Assembly (NCBI RefSeq): GCF_000799715.1
Contig: NZ_JUHG01000011.1
Coordinates: 930,001-994,000, forward strand
DNA: 64,000 nucleotides
Reading direction: 5' to 3'
From: Martinezella rhizogenes
GTDB taxonomy: Bacteria > Pseudomonadota > Alphaproteobacteria > Rhizobiales > Rhizobiaceae
Made by a program: the position numbers and the translations under genes. Positions 35,920-44,991 of the stretch are shown piece by piece. The notes under the pieces were generated by a model, which saw nothing but the letters and a program-made list of their open reading frames with translations, made no database searches and was not told where the DNA came from. Numbering within the stretch: position 1 is the stretch's first letter; each line of letters opens with the position of its first letter.

Positions 35920-36786
35920 TTAGTGAGCGCCGGCCTTGGCATAGACCGACCGCTTGGTGAGATAGATCAGCGTCGAGAAGATTAGCAGGAATATGATGAC
36001 CATGAAGCCGAGGTGCTTGCGCTCCTCCAGATGCGGCTCCGCGGCCCACATCAGGAAGGCGGAAACATCGTGCGAATACTGATCGACCGTCTGCGGCGAG
36101 CCGTCGTCATAGGTGACCTGACCGTCGGAAAGCGGCTTCGGCATGGCGAAAGTCGCGGCCGCATCGAAATACGGATTATAGTGCGAGTTCTGCGCAACCT
36201 GGAAGCCAGCCGGCGGTTCTTCGTAGCCGGTCAGCAGCGAGTAGATATAATCCGGGCCGCCTTCCTGATACTGCGTGAAGATGTCGAAAACGAACTGCGG
36301 GAAGCCGCGCTCGATTTCGCGCGCCTTGGCAAGCAACGACATGTCCGGCGGCACAGCCCCGTTGTTCGAGGCGGCTGCCGCTTCGTCGTTCGGGAATGGC
36401 GACGGGAAATGGTCGGACGGAAGCGCCTTGCGTGTGAACATCTCGCCTTGAGGGTTCGGACCGTCCTGCACTTCGTAGTTCGCCGCGAAGGTCTTGACCT
36501 GCGCTTCCGAATAGCCGAGTTCGCCCAGCGTGCGGAAGGCCACCAGCTTCATCGAATGGCAGGCGGAACAGACTTCCGTGTAGACCTTGAGGCCACGCTG
36601 AAGCTGCGCCTTGTCGTAATAACCGAAGGGGCCGGAGAAGCTCCAGTGCTGGGTCCTCGGCTCCTTGAGCGGGTAGTGCGGTGTCGCTTCTTCGGCGGCT
36701 GGCTTGGTCTCCGCGGCAACGGCGGCTACCGTGGCAAAGCCACCGATAAGTACGAGCGACAGAAGGCCGGCAACAAGCTTTTTCAT
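35920..36786 (-). CDS. petC: Cytochrome c1 of the bc1 complex
   Basis: This 288-residue subunit has a signal peptide (about 1-25), the heme-binding site CSACH (Cys73, Cys76, His77), an axial-methionine region ATFAMPKPL, and a C-terminal membrane anchor (about 257-277) with a short basic tail. It passes electrons from the Rieske protein to cytochrome c in the periplasm. Here it is a separate gene, unlike Bradyrhizobium, where cytochromes b and c1 are made as one fusion. It is the third gene of the operon, 15 bases after petB. Confidence 0.96.
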   Translation of the reverse strand: MKKLVAGLLSLVLIGGFATVAAVAAETKPAAEEATPHYPLKEPRTQHWSFSGPFGYYDKAQLQRGLKVYTEVCSACHSMKLVAFRTLGELGYSEAQVKTFAANYEVQDGPNPQGEMFTRKALPSDHFPSPFPNDEAAAASNNGAVPPDMSLLAKAREIERGFPQFVFDIFTQYQEGGPDYIYSLLTGYEEPPAGFQVAQNSHYNPYFDAAATFAMPKPLSDGQVTYDDGSPQTVDQYSHDVSAFLMWAAEPHLEERKHLGFMVIIFLLIFSTLIYLTKRSVYAKAGAH

Positions 36787-36801
36787 TGTTCTCTTCCCCG
36801 G

Positions 36802-38076
36802 TTACGCTTGAGCCGGAACGGCTGTCTTGCCGCTCTGCTTCTCAAGGACCGCCTCCGTAATCGAATTTGGAATGCGCCTCGGTGTTTCGACAAGGCCGAG
36901 AACCGGCATGGCAACGAGGAAGAACAGGAAGTAGAACAGCGTCGCGAATTGCGAGATCACGACGAAATTGCCTTCCGCCGGCTGCGAACCGAGCCAGCCG
37001 AGCAGAACGGCATCGGCCACGAATAGCCAGAAAAACAGCTTGTACCAGGGACGATAGACCGCCGAGCGGATCTTCGACGTATCCAGCCAAGGCAGAAAGA
37101 ACAGCACGATGATCGCGCCGAACATCGTCAAAACGCCGCCAAGCTTGGAGTCGATCGGGCCGATGTTGAAGGTGATCGAGCGCAGCATCGCGTAGAATGG
37201 CAGGAAGTACCATTCCGGAACGATGTGGGCCGGCGTCTTCAGCGGATTGGCTGGAATGTAGTTGTCGGCATGGCCGAGGAAGTTCGGCAGGTAGAAGACG
37301 AAATAGGCGAATACCAACAAGAAGATGGAAACGCCGAGCGCATCCTTCAGCGTCGCATAGGGCGTGAAGGGCACGGTATCGGTCTTCAGCTTGACTTCGA
37401 CGCCGGTCGGGTTCGTCTGGCCGGTCACATGCAGCGCCCAGATGTGCAGGATAACGACACCCGCGATCATGAACGGCAGCAGATAATGCAGCGAGAAGAA
37501 GCGATTGAGCGTCGGATCGTCGACGGCGAAGCCGCCGAGCAGGAAGGTCTGGATCCAGTCGCCGACCCAGGGAAAGGCCGAGAAGAAGCCGGTGATAACG
37601 GTCGCGCCCCAGAAGGACATCTGGCCCCAGGGCAGAACGTAGCCCATGAAGGCCGTCGCCATCATCAGGAGATAGATGATCACGCCCAGAATCCAGAGGA
37701 TCTCACGCGGCGCCTTGTAGGAACCGTAATAGAGCCCGCGGGCGATGTGGAGATAGACCGCGACGAAGAAGAAGGACGCGCCATTGGCGTGCATGTAGCG
37801 CAGCAGCCAACCATGATTGACGTCGCGAACGATCTTCTCAACCGAGTTGAAGGCAACAGTCGTGTCCGCCGCATAATGCATGGCAAGAACGACGCCAGTC
37901 AGGATTTGCAGGATAAGCATCACGGCCAGCATGGCGCCGAACGTATAGGCATAATTCAGATTGCGCGGGACCGGATAGGCAATGAAACTGTCATAGACCA
38001 TACGCGGTAGCGGCAACCGCGCGTCGACCCATTTTTCGAGCCCTGTTGATGGCTCGTAAGACGAATGACCACTCAT
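36802..38076 (-). CDS. petB: Cytochrome b of the bc1 complex
   Basis: This 424-residue protein has the eight-helix cytochrome b layout. The heme-ligand histidines lie in VLAMHYAAD and [18 protein letters not shown], and in the helix starting [20 protein letters not shown]. The Qo-site PEWY motif is in [16 protein letters not shown], and [11 protein letters not shown] carries the cd-loop region. It catalyses ubiquinol oxidation and the Q cycle in the inner membrane. It lies 14 bases downstream of petA and 15 upstream of petC. Confidence 0.97.
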   Translation of the reverse strand: MSGHSSYEPSTGLEKWVDARLPLPRMVYDSFIAYPVPRNLNYAYTFGAMLAVMLILQILTGVVLAMHYAADTTVAFNSVEKIVRDVNHGWLLRYMHANGASFFFVAVYLHIARGLYYGSYKAPREILWILGVIIYLLMMATAFMGYVLPWGQMSFWGATVITGFFSAFPWVGDWIQTFLLGGFAVDDPTLNRFFSLHYLLPFMIAGVVILHIWALHVTGQTNPTGVEVKLKTDTVPFTPYATLKDALGVSIFLLVFAYFVFYLPNFLGHADNYIPANPLKTPAHIVPEWYFLPFYAMLRSITFNIGPIDSKLGGVLTMFGAIIVLFFLPWLDTSKIRSAVYRPWYKLFFWLFVADAVLLGWLGSQPAEGNFVVISQFATLFYFLFFLVAMPVLGLVETPRRIPNSITEAVLEKQSGKTAVPAQA

Positions 38077-38090
38077 GATTCAGTTCCCCC

Positions 38091-38666
38091 TCAACCGACC
38101 TTGATCTTTTTTTCTGCGGTGAACGCATATAGCGGAATGGCGAGGTTCTGCGGCGCCGGCCCATGGCGGATGCGACCGGCAGTATCATAGACCGAACCAT
38201 GGCAGGGACAGAACCACCCGCCATATTCCCCTGCCTGACCGAGCGGTATGCAACCGAGATGCGTGCAGACGCCGATCATGACGAGCCAGTTCTCTTTGCC
38301 GTCACCGGCCGAACGCGCGACATCGGTCGCCTGCGCATCCGCTGCCAGATTGGCATTGCGAGCGACAGGGTCCTTCAGATCCGAGACCTGCGTGCCCTTG
38401 GCATCGTCGATTTCCTTTTGCGTGCGGTTGCGGATGAAAACGGGCTTACCGCGCCATTTCACCGTCAGAGACATGCCCGGCTCGAGGCTCGACACGTCAA
38501 CTTCGATGGAAGCAAGGGCAAGCGTCGAGGCATCCGGCCGCATCTGGTCGATAAATGGCCATGCGACGGCGACCGCGCCGACCGCACCGGCCATGCCCGT
38601 CGTCAGATAAAGGAAATCTCGGCGAGTTGGCTCGCCCGTGGTTTCACTCGTAGTATGCTCGCTCAA
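38091..38666 (-). CDS. petA: Rieske iron-sulfur protein of the bc1 complex
   Basis: This 191-residue protein has a Tat-type twin-arginine start (TRRDFLYL, residues 14-21) leading into a membrane anchor (about 22-40), then the soluble Rieske domain. The [2Fe-2S] ligands are in CTHLGC (Cys134, His136, with Cys139) and CPCHGS (Cys153, Cys155, His156); Cys139 and Cys155 should form the stabilising disulfide. It is the first gene of petABC. A perfect small hairpin lies in its leader. Confidence 0.96.
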   Translation of the reverse strand: MSEHTTSETTGEPTRRDFLYLTTGMAGAVGAVAVAWPFIDQMRPDASTLALASIEVDVSSLEPGMSLTVKWRGKPVFIRNRTQKEIDDAKGTQVSDLKDPVARNANLAADAQATDVARSAGDGKENWLVMIGVCTHLGCIPLGQAGEYGGWFCPCHGSVYDTAGRIRHGPAPQNLAIPLYAFTAEKKIKVG

Positions 38667-39137
38667 AGCCGGACCATCCTCTTCCGCAAAACCGCAGCTA
38701 GGCGCTGCGGTACCCCCTCACTACCGGCGAATCAACGCGACCATAATTCCGCCATAGATTCCTCCGTATCCCGCCGCGTTCTAAGCTTGATCGCAAATTA
38801 TGTCCAGTCTTGGCAAGGGGTGGAGGCACAATGTCGCGGCAAAAGCGCGCAATTTGGCTGCGAGCACCGAGCTTAGAACCTCCGCCGTCAGTCAAATCGG
38901 CGTAAGAGCATGAAAAACCGTAAGATTCGCATAATAAAATTTCTTATTGCAGAGCAAAATAAACAATGATTTCAATGCTGCATCGCAACAAATTCAATGA
39001 CACGCTGGTCATTGATCTCTAAGACGACAGTCTTTCCTCGCCTTCAATCCCGATAGATTTCATGACGGCATCATGCACCATTTCACGTACTGCCGCCCGC
39101 TTTTGAGTCGCGTTTTAGCAATGCCAAGGATATGTTT
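38667..39137. other. Divergent intergenic region upstream of petABC
   Basis: About 470 bases without a credible gene. Near petA lies a perfect 7-bp hairpin CCGCAGC-TAGGC-GCTGCGG (38692-38710). The part next to the endonuclease gene (about 38920-39000) is AT-rich. Promoters of both flanking genes must be here, but I cannot place them with confidence. Confidence 0.5.
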
Positions 39138-40073
39138 ATGAGGCAGACGATTTACTGCGTTTTATGCGTGCTCGCGACTTTGTTGCTGGTCACGCTAGCG
39201 GCACGCTATGCCTTAGATCTCTGGCTACTCGCCTTCTTCGAGAGCCTGCAGACGCATTTCAGTCTTTTCGGCATTGCCCTTGCCCTGCTCGCGCTGCTTT
39301 TCCGGCGGCACTGGTACGCGGTTCTCCTGGTCGTCTTCGGTATCGGGCTTGCAGTCCATTCTGTCCTGATGCTGCGGGAATATGCCGCCGCCCCTTTGGC
39401 GGCACCCAGCGCGGGCAAAAGTTTCAAGCTGCTCTCGTTCAATATCGAAAACAGCAATTTCGAAAACGGCACCCGCATCGCCGACTTCATCCTGGGCTCC
39501 AATGCCGACGTCGTGGAGATTTTCGAGGCTGAGCCAATCAAAACCGAGTTGCAGCGTATCAGTGGTACCTACCCCTATCGCATCGGCTGCAGCGATATGA
39601 CCACCGAATGCGATTCACTTTTACTGTCGAAGCGTCCGTTTCGGGCACAGGATATGCGCAGCCTCGGCAGCCTCTGGCGCAATCGTTTCATCCTCGTGAC
39701 CATCGACATGGATGGTCAGCCGGTGAACTTTGTTTCGGCGCATCTGAGCAAGCCCTATTTCGATGAATTTCATGCCGACGAGTTGAGCATTCTCGGCCCG
39801 ATCCTCAAGGATATTCAAGGACCGCTGATCCTTGCCGGTGATTTCAATGCGTCGGTCATTGCCCCCGATATGCGGGATTTCCTCAACGATACCGGGCTCG
39901 GCCACATCTTTCCGGAGCCCGCCACCTGGCCGGTTATGGCTGGTGCTTACGGCATCGCCATCGACCATGTCTTCGCCCGCGCGCCGTTGCAGCTGATATC
40001 CGTGCGACAGATACCGGATGCCATGGGCTCGAACCATTTTGGTCTGATGACCGAGTTCAGCGTTTCGAAGTAG
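39138..40073 (+). CDS. Membrane-anchored endonuclease/exonuclease/phosphatase family protein
   Basis: The ATG at 39138 is 7 bases after AAGGA, whereas the ATG at 39132 is only 1 base after it, so I use 39138 (311 residues). Three hydrophobic helices (about 5-25, 33-55 and 60-80) are followed by an EEP domain with its motifs: SFNIENSNFENG, VVEIFEAEP with the metal Glu, SAHLSKPYF, GDFNASV, IDHVF and SNHFGL. The layout matches rhizobial inner-membrane EEP proteins with a periplasmic catalytic domain. A nuclease, phosphodiesterase or lipid-phosphatase substrate is possible. It converges on the ABC transporter gene. Confidence 0.85.
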   Translation: MRQTIYCVLCVLATLLLVTLAARYALDLWLLAFFESLQTHFSLFGIALALLALLFRRHWYAVLLVVFGIGLAVHSVLMLREYAAAPLAAPSAGKSFKLLSFNIENSNFENGTRIADFILGSNADVVEIFEAEPIKTELQRISGTYPYRIGCSDMTTECDSLLLSKRPFRAQDMRSLGSLWRNRFILVTIDMDGQPVNFVSAHLSKPYFDEFHADELSILGPILKDIQGPLILAGDFNASVIAPDMRDFLNDTGLGHIFPEPATWPVMAGAYGIAIDHVFARAPLQLISVRQIPDAMGSNHFGLMTEFSVSK

Positions 40074-40129
40074 CTCTTTGATTTTGCACGAGCTTCTCGG
40101 AAGATCGAGTGACGCTTGCGATGACGGCG

Positions 40130-41992
40130 CTACTCGGCGTCCTCTGCGATAAAACCGCCAGATTGGCGTGCCCAAAGCTCGGAATAGAGGCCGCCACGGG
40201 CAATCAGTTCGTCATGCGTGCCGTCCTCGATGATCTTGCCCTTGTCGATGACGATCAGCCGGTCGAGCTTGGCGATGGTCGACAGGCGATGCGCGATGGC
40301 CAGCACCGTCTTGCCTTCCATCAGCGTTTCGAGATTGGATTGCAGCGCCGCCTCGGCTTCCGAATCCAGCGCCGAGGTCGCCTCGTCCAGCACCAGGATC
40401 GGCGCGTCCTTCAGCATGACGCGGGCAATGGCGATGCGCTGGCGCTGGCCGCCGGAAAGTTTGACGCCGCGCTCGCCGACATGTGCGGCATAGCCTTTTC
40501 GCCCCTTCTGGTCCTCCAGCGTCGCGATGAAGCTGTCGGCCTCCGCTCGCCGGGTCGCCTGCGCCATCTGCTCCTCACTCGCCCGCGGACGGCCGAAGAG
40601 GATATTGTCGCGGACCGAGCGATTGAGAAGCGCCGTATCCTGGGTAACCATGCCGATCTCGGCGCGCAACGACTCCTGCCGGACTTTGGCGATATCCTGT
40701 CCGTCGACCAGGATACGGCCGCCTTCGAGATCGTAAAAGCGCAGGAGCAGATTGACGAGCGTCGTCTTGCCGGCGCCGGAACGGCCGACGATGCCGACCT
40801 TCTCGCCGGCGCGAACGGTCAGCGAGAAATCCTCAATGATGCCGCTGCCGCGACCATAGTGGAAGGTTACGTGCTCGAAGCGAATGTCCGGACGAACGAT
40901 CTGCAAATCCCTGGCGCCAGGCCGGTCGATCAGACCGATCGGCTCCGAGATCATTTCCGCCGAATTCTGGATCGTACCGAGATTGCGCATGATCGCATTG
41001 AACTGCGACATCATCCGGCCGAAGAGCATGTTGAGCCGCAGCACCATGCTGAGCGTGAAGGCAACGCCGCCGGTCGAGATTTCGCCGGCAAGCCACAGAT
41101 GGATGGCAAGGGCCGCGATCGTCGTGATCATGACACCCGACAGAAGCGCCAGCGACGAGCGCACGCCGGTCAGAAGTCGCGTAAACGGCATGACCGCCGC
41201 CTGGAAACGGTCGAAGCCGTTGCGGATATAATCGTCGTTCTGCTCTTCACGGCCGAAGAGCTTCAGCGTCTGGATATTGGCATAGGCATCGACCATGCGC
41301 CCGTTCAACACCGACGCAGCTTCAGCGGAGTTGCGGGCATGACGGCGGATGCGCGGCACGAAATAGCGGGCAAGCAGCGAGAAGACGCCGATCCAGATGG
41401 CGATTACCAGCGCCAGACGCCAGTCCAGCCCGCCAACCAGCACGATGGTCGAGGCGGCATAGATGATGATGAACCAGACCACCTGCAGCAGCGACACGAC
41501 GAGATCGCCCGTCGACTGCCCCGCCGACCAGACCTTGGTAACGATGCGGCCGGAAAAATCGTTCTGGAAGAAGCTTATCGATTGACGCGCGACATGCGCA
41601 TAGGCCTGCCAGCGCACAAGATTGAGAAAGCCGGGAACGACCACCTGCTCCTCGACCAGCGCGCCGAGGCTCACCACAAGGAACCGCACGACCAGCACGA
41701 CGAAGACCATGCCGAGTAGCGTGCCGCCATGGCCGGCAAGCAGCCCCGGCCAGCCCTCGCCCGGCTGTACCTTGTCCAGAATATCGACGAGATGCCCGAC
41801 GAACCAAAACAGCGCGGCTTCAAGCATTGCCACGGCACCGCCAAGCACCGCCATCGCCAGGAACGGCCCTTTCGCCTGACCGACATAATACCAGATGAAC
41901 GCCCAGAGCGACCGCGGCGGCCGAAGATCGCCACTGCGGTAGTAGGGATCAATCCAGGTCTCAAACAGCCGGTAGACAGAGCGGATCAACAT
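40130..41992 (-). CDS. ABC exporter half-transporter, second of a pair
   Basis: From the ATG at 41992 the product has 620 residues; a GTG at 42016 would add eight. It has a type IV exporter membrane domain with six helices (about 30-330) and an ATPase domain (about 370-610). The latter shows Walker A GRSGAGKTTLVNLLLRF, the LSGGQRQRIAIARV signature, Walker B ILVLDEATSALDSE and the switch His in IAHRLSTI. It closely resembles the protein encoded upstream on the same strand, so the two probably form a heterodimer. The substrate may be lipid, peptide or drug and cannot be told from sequence. No clear ribosome binding site marks the start. Confidence 0.9.
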   Translation of the reverse strand: MLIRSVYRLFETWIDPYYRSGDLRPPRSLWAFIWYYVGQAKGPFLAMAVLGGAVAMLEAALFWFVGHLVDILDKVQPGEGWPGLLAGHGGTLLGMVFVVLVVRFLVVSLGALVEEQVVVPGFLNLVRWQAYAHVARQSISFFQNDFSGRIVTKVWSAGQSTGDLVVSLLQVVWFIIIYAASTIVLVGGLDWRLALVIAIWIGVFSLLARYFVPRIRRHARNSAEAASVLNGRMVDAYANIQTLKLFGREEQNDDYIRNGFDRFQAAVMPFTRLLTGVRSSLALLSGVMITTIAALAIHLWLAGEISTGGVAFTLSMVLRLNMLFGRMMSQFNAIMRNLGTIQNSAEMISEPIGLIDRPGARDLQIVRPDIRFEHVTFHYGRGSGIIEDFSLTVRAGEKVGIVGRSGAGKTTLVNLLLRFYDLEGGRILVDGQDIAKVRQESLRAEIGMVTQDTALLNRSVRDNILFGRPRASEEQMAQATRRAEADSFIATLEDQKGRKGYAAHVGERGVKLSGGQRQRIAIARVMLKDAPILVLDEATSALDSEAEAALQSNLETLMEGKTVLAIAHRLSTIAKLDRLIVIDKGKIIEDGTHDELIARGGLYSELWARQSGGFIAEDAE

Positions 41993-42155
41993 CCCATGCG
42001 ATATAGGAGGTTTCACCGAGGGCGCAAAGGAATGCCGAGGGTGGAAAACATTATATTTTTGTCATGTTTGCAAACCCGCGGACCGTCAAACGAACATCGG
42101 GTGAGATGGATATCGACCAAACTGACCGCATCATTCAATAGCATTTTACCCCAAT

Positions 42156-42189
42156 CGAAAAGGGCGAGCCCTGAAGCCCGCCCTTCCCT
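42156..42189 (-). terminator. Terminator between the two ABC exporter genes
   Basis: AAGGGCG and CGCCCTT (42160-42166 and 42179-42185) form a 7-bp stem followed on the minus strand by TTTTCGATT. It would at least partly separate transcription of the two ABC genes. Confidence 0.65.
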
Positions 42190-42195
42190 TGATCC

Positions 42196-44049
42196 TCATT
42201 GCGCCGCCGCCTCGGTCTCTTCATGGTCCGCCAGGAAGCCGCCGGACTGGCGGTTCCAGAGGTCGGCGTAGATGCCGCCTTGCTGGGCCAGATCCTGATG
42301 CGTGCCCGTCTCGATGATGTGGCCATGGTCGAGAACGATCAGGCGGTCCATTTCGGTCAGTGTCGACAGGCGGTGGGCAATCGCGATCACCGTCTTGCCC
42401 TCCATCAGCGCGAAGAGGTTTTCCTGGATCGCCGCTTCCACTTCGGAATCGAGCGCCGAGGTTGCCTCGTCCAGCACCAGGATCGGCGCGTCCTTCAGGA
42501 AGACGCGGGCGATCGCGATGCGCTGCCGCTGGCCGCCGGAGAGCTTGACGCCACGCTCGCCAACCTGTGCGTCGAGACCCGTGCGGCCTTGCATGTCGAC
42601 CAGACCCTCGACAAACTCCCAGGCATTGGCGCGCTTGGTCGCCTGGATGATATCGGCGTCCGTCGCTTCCGGATGACCATAGGCGATGTTGTCGCGGATC
42701 GAACGGTGCAGCAGCGACGTATCCTGCGTCACCACGCCGATCAGCGAGCGCAGGCTGTCCTGCGTCACCTTGGAGATATCCTGGCCGTCGATGGTGATGC
42801 GCCCGCTTTCCAGATCGTAGAACCGAAGCAGCAGGTTCATCAGCGTCGTCTTGCCGGCGCCGGAGCGACCGACAAGGCCGACCTTCTCGCCGGCACGGAT
42901 ATCGAAGCTCAGGTTGTCAATGACACCCTTGGCCTTGCCGTAATGGAAGCGGACATGATCGAAGCGGATCGCCCCCTGCTTGGCGGTGATCGCCGCTGCC
43001 GAGGTTGTATCAACGATATCATGCGGCTTCGTCATCATGTCCATGCCGTCATAGACCGTGCCGATATTCTCGAACAGCGCCGAGACTTCCCACATCACCC
43101 ATTGCGACATGCCGTTCATGCGCATGGCAAGACCGATGGCGATGGCAATGGCGCCGACCGAGATGGAGTCGCCGAGCCAGAACCAGAGGGACATCGCCGA
43201 GACGACGAACAGCGCCGCGCAGTTGTTGATGTAAACAGCGGCATTGAACAGCGTCACCTTGCGCATCTGCAGATGCACAGCGTCGAGGAACTCCTGCATC
43301 CCTGCCTTGGCATAGGTCTCCTCGCGGCCCGCATGCGAAAACAGCTTCACCGTGGCGATATTCGTATAGCTGTCGACGACGCGGCCGGTCATCGTCGAGC
43401 GCGCGTCCGCCTGCTGCGCGGCGATCTTGCGCAAGATCGGAACGAAATAGGCGACAATGCCAATATAGATGGCGAGCCAAAGCAGGATCGGCAGCATCAG
43501 CCGCCAATCGGCGGCCGCGATGACCACGATCATCGATAGGAAGTAGGTCGCGACATAAACGAAGACATCGAGGATCTTCATCACCGTTTCGCGCACGGCA
43601 AGCGAGGTCTGCATCACCTTGGTGGCGACGCGGCCCGCGAACTCGTTGGCGAAAAAGGTCATGCTGTGGCGCAGCAGAAAGCGGTGCATCTGCCAGCGCG
43701 CGATCATCGGATAATTACCGAGCAGGACCTGATGCATGATGAAACTGTCGAGCACGGCGGCCAGCGGCAGGCCGACGAGCACCATGGCGCCCATCCAGAA
43801 CAGCTTGTGCCATTCGTTTTGCAGGAAAGTCGCCTTGTCGGCCTTCGTCAGCCAGTCGACGATATTGCCGAGAAACTGGAACAGCGCCACCTCACCGATC
43901 GCGATCAGCATGGTGAGAAAAGCCATGGCGATCAGCCAGGGCGCGGCCGGCTTGGTATAATGCCAGCAGAAGGCAAACAGCCCGCGCGGCGGAACGCCCG
44001 GCACTTCGCTCGGAAAGGGATCTAATCGCTGCTCGAACCAGCCAAACAT
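42196..44049 (-). CDS. ABC exporter half-transporter, first of a pair
   Basis: The ATG at 44049 has TTGGAG 8 bases upstream and gives 617 residues; the longer frame is not supported. Like its neighbour it joins a six-helix exporter domain (about 35-335) to an ATPase with Walker A GRSGAGKTTLMNLLLRF, signature LSGGQRQRIAIARV, Walker B ILVLDEATSALDSE and IAHRLSTL. The first cytoplasmic part, ending WFEQRLDPFPSEVP, resembles FETWIDPYYRSGDLR in the second gene, supporting a duplication. It ends in an acidic EETEAAAQ tail. Confidence 0.9.
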   Translation of the reverse strand: MFGWFEQRLDPFPSEVPGVPPRGLFAFCWHYTKPAAPWLIAMAFLTMLIAIGEVALFQFLGNIVDWLTKADKATFLQNEWHKLFWMGAMVLVGLPLAAVLDSFIMHQVLLGNYPMIARWQMHRFLLRHSMTFFANEFAGRVATKVMQTSLAVRETVMKILDVFVYVATYFLSMIVVIAAADWRLMLPILLWLAIYIGIVAYFVPILRKIAAQQADARSTMTGRVVDSYTNIATVKLFSHAGREETYAKAGMQEFLDAVHLQMRKVTLFNAAVYINNCAALFVVSAMSLWFWLGDSISVGAIAIAIGLAMRMNGMSQWVMWEVSALFENIGTVYDGMDMMTKPHDIVDTTSAAAITAKQGAIRFDHVRFHYGKAKGVIDNLSFDIRAGEKVGLVGRSGAGKTTLMNLLLRFYDLESGRITIDGQDISKVTQDSLRSLIGVVTQDTSLLHRSIRDNIAYGHPEATDADIIQATKRANAWEFVEGLVDMQGRTGLDAQVGERGVKLSGGQRQRIAIARVFLKDAPILVLDEATSALDSEVEAAIQENLFALMEGKTVIAIAHRLSTLTEMDRLIVLDHGHIIETGTHQDLAQQGGIYADLWNRQSGGFLADHEETEAAAQ

Positions 44050-44447
44050 GAAACGCTCCAAAGACTCGACCCTTTGGCCACGACTGCTGCATCTCAAGGG
44101 ATCGCAGACTGATATGGTGGCCGGGTGATAAAAGAACGAGGCCATACCAGCCGCGTAACGAATCGAAAAAGGGGAAACTCGCGAAAATGCGCTTTAGAGC
44201 GCCTGAATCACAGCCATGTGCGCATGGCCAGGGGGCGCATCATCACAAAAGATATATTCATCTGAGCCTCCCTATGTCGCAAGTTGCAGAGCGGCTCCCT
44301 TTTACCGTGCATTTTTAGCTTTGAAAAGCGAAATATGCCTAAAAACGCGCCGAAATCTTCAATTTTGCTGATGGGGGTCATCACAAAAACAGTGGTATTC
44401 GCCGAATACCCGAAGACAAATCCAAGTGTTTTCGCTAGTTGCAACCC
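44050..44447. other. Divergent intergenic region before trmL
   Basis: About 400 bases with no credible gene. It contains a short GCGCT-TTAG-AGCGC hairpin near 44190-44203 and a perfect 17-base palindrome just before trmL (listed separately). The stretch from 44270 to 44400 is AT-rich. Confidence 0.5.
44394..44410. promoter_or_regulatory. Perfect palindrome before trmL, possible operator
   Basis: GGTATTCG-C-CGAATACC is a perfect inverted repeat with 8-bp arms and a one-base centre, ending 37 bases before the trmL start. It looks like a protein-binding site rather than a hairpin, because a one-base loop cannot form. Confidence 0.45.
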
Positions 44448-44909
44448 ATGACTTCGCTGCGCATCGCCCTCTACCAGCCCGACATCCCCGGCAACACCGG
44501 CACGATCCTGCGGCTTGCTGCCTGCCTCGGCCTTGGCGTTGATATCATCGAGCCCGCCGGCTTCGACATATCGGACCGCAACCTCAAGCGCGCCGGCATG
44601 GACTACCTGTCCGCTGTCTCGCTGAAGCGACATGTCACCTGGGAACATTTCGAAATCTGGCGTGCGACAACCGGGCGGCGACTGGTGCTCGCCTCCACCA
44701 AGGCGGCCGAACCCTACACGGATTTCGCCTTCCGGGAAGACGATATCCTGCTCTTCGGCCGCGAGAGTGCCGGCGTGCCTGATCACGTCCACGAAACGGC
44801 GGATGGCCGCATCCTGATTCCCATGATCGAAGGCCAACGCTCCATCAATCTGGCCATGTCCGTGGCGATGATATCAGGCGAGGCTTTGCGGCAGACGATG
44901 TGGTCGTGA
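44448..44909 (+). CDS. trmL: tRNA (cytidine/uridine-34-2'-O)-methyltransferase
   Basis: The ATG at 44448 gives 153 residues, the normal size. This SPOUT-fold enzyme shows IALYQPDIPGNTGTILRLAACLGLGVDIIEPAGF at the N-terminus, then LLFGRESAGVPDHV and RILIPMIEGQRSINLAMSVAMISGEALRQ, the knotted SAM-binding region. It methylates the 2'-O of the wobble base in tRNA-Leu isoacceptors in E. coli. It appears monocistronic, with a palindrome in front. Confidence 0.93.
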   Translation: MTSLRIALYQPDIPGNTGTILRLAACLGLGVDIIEPAGFDISDRNLKRAGMDYLSAVSLKRHVTWEHFEIWRATTGRRLVLASTKAAEPYTDFAFREDDILLFGRESAGVPDHVHETADGRILIPMIEGQRSINLAMSVAMISGEALRQTMWS

Positions 44910-44991
44910 ATTGTCGTTGGCTTGCCAAATAAAGTGTGAGAAGCTTTCAATTGGAATGCTCTAACTTACGGCAGCCTTGGCGAGGTGACCC

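Noticed and set aside
40109-41719. Plus-strand open frame of 536 codons over the ABC exporter gene
   Set aside because: It is long only because GC-rich DNA lacks stops in the antisense frame; the minus-strand ABC gene explains the region fully.
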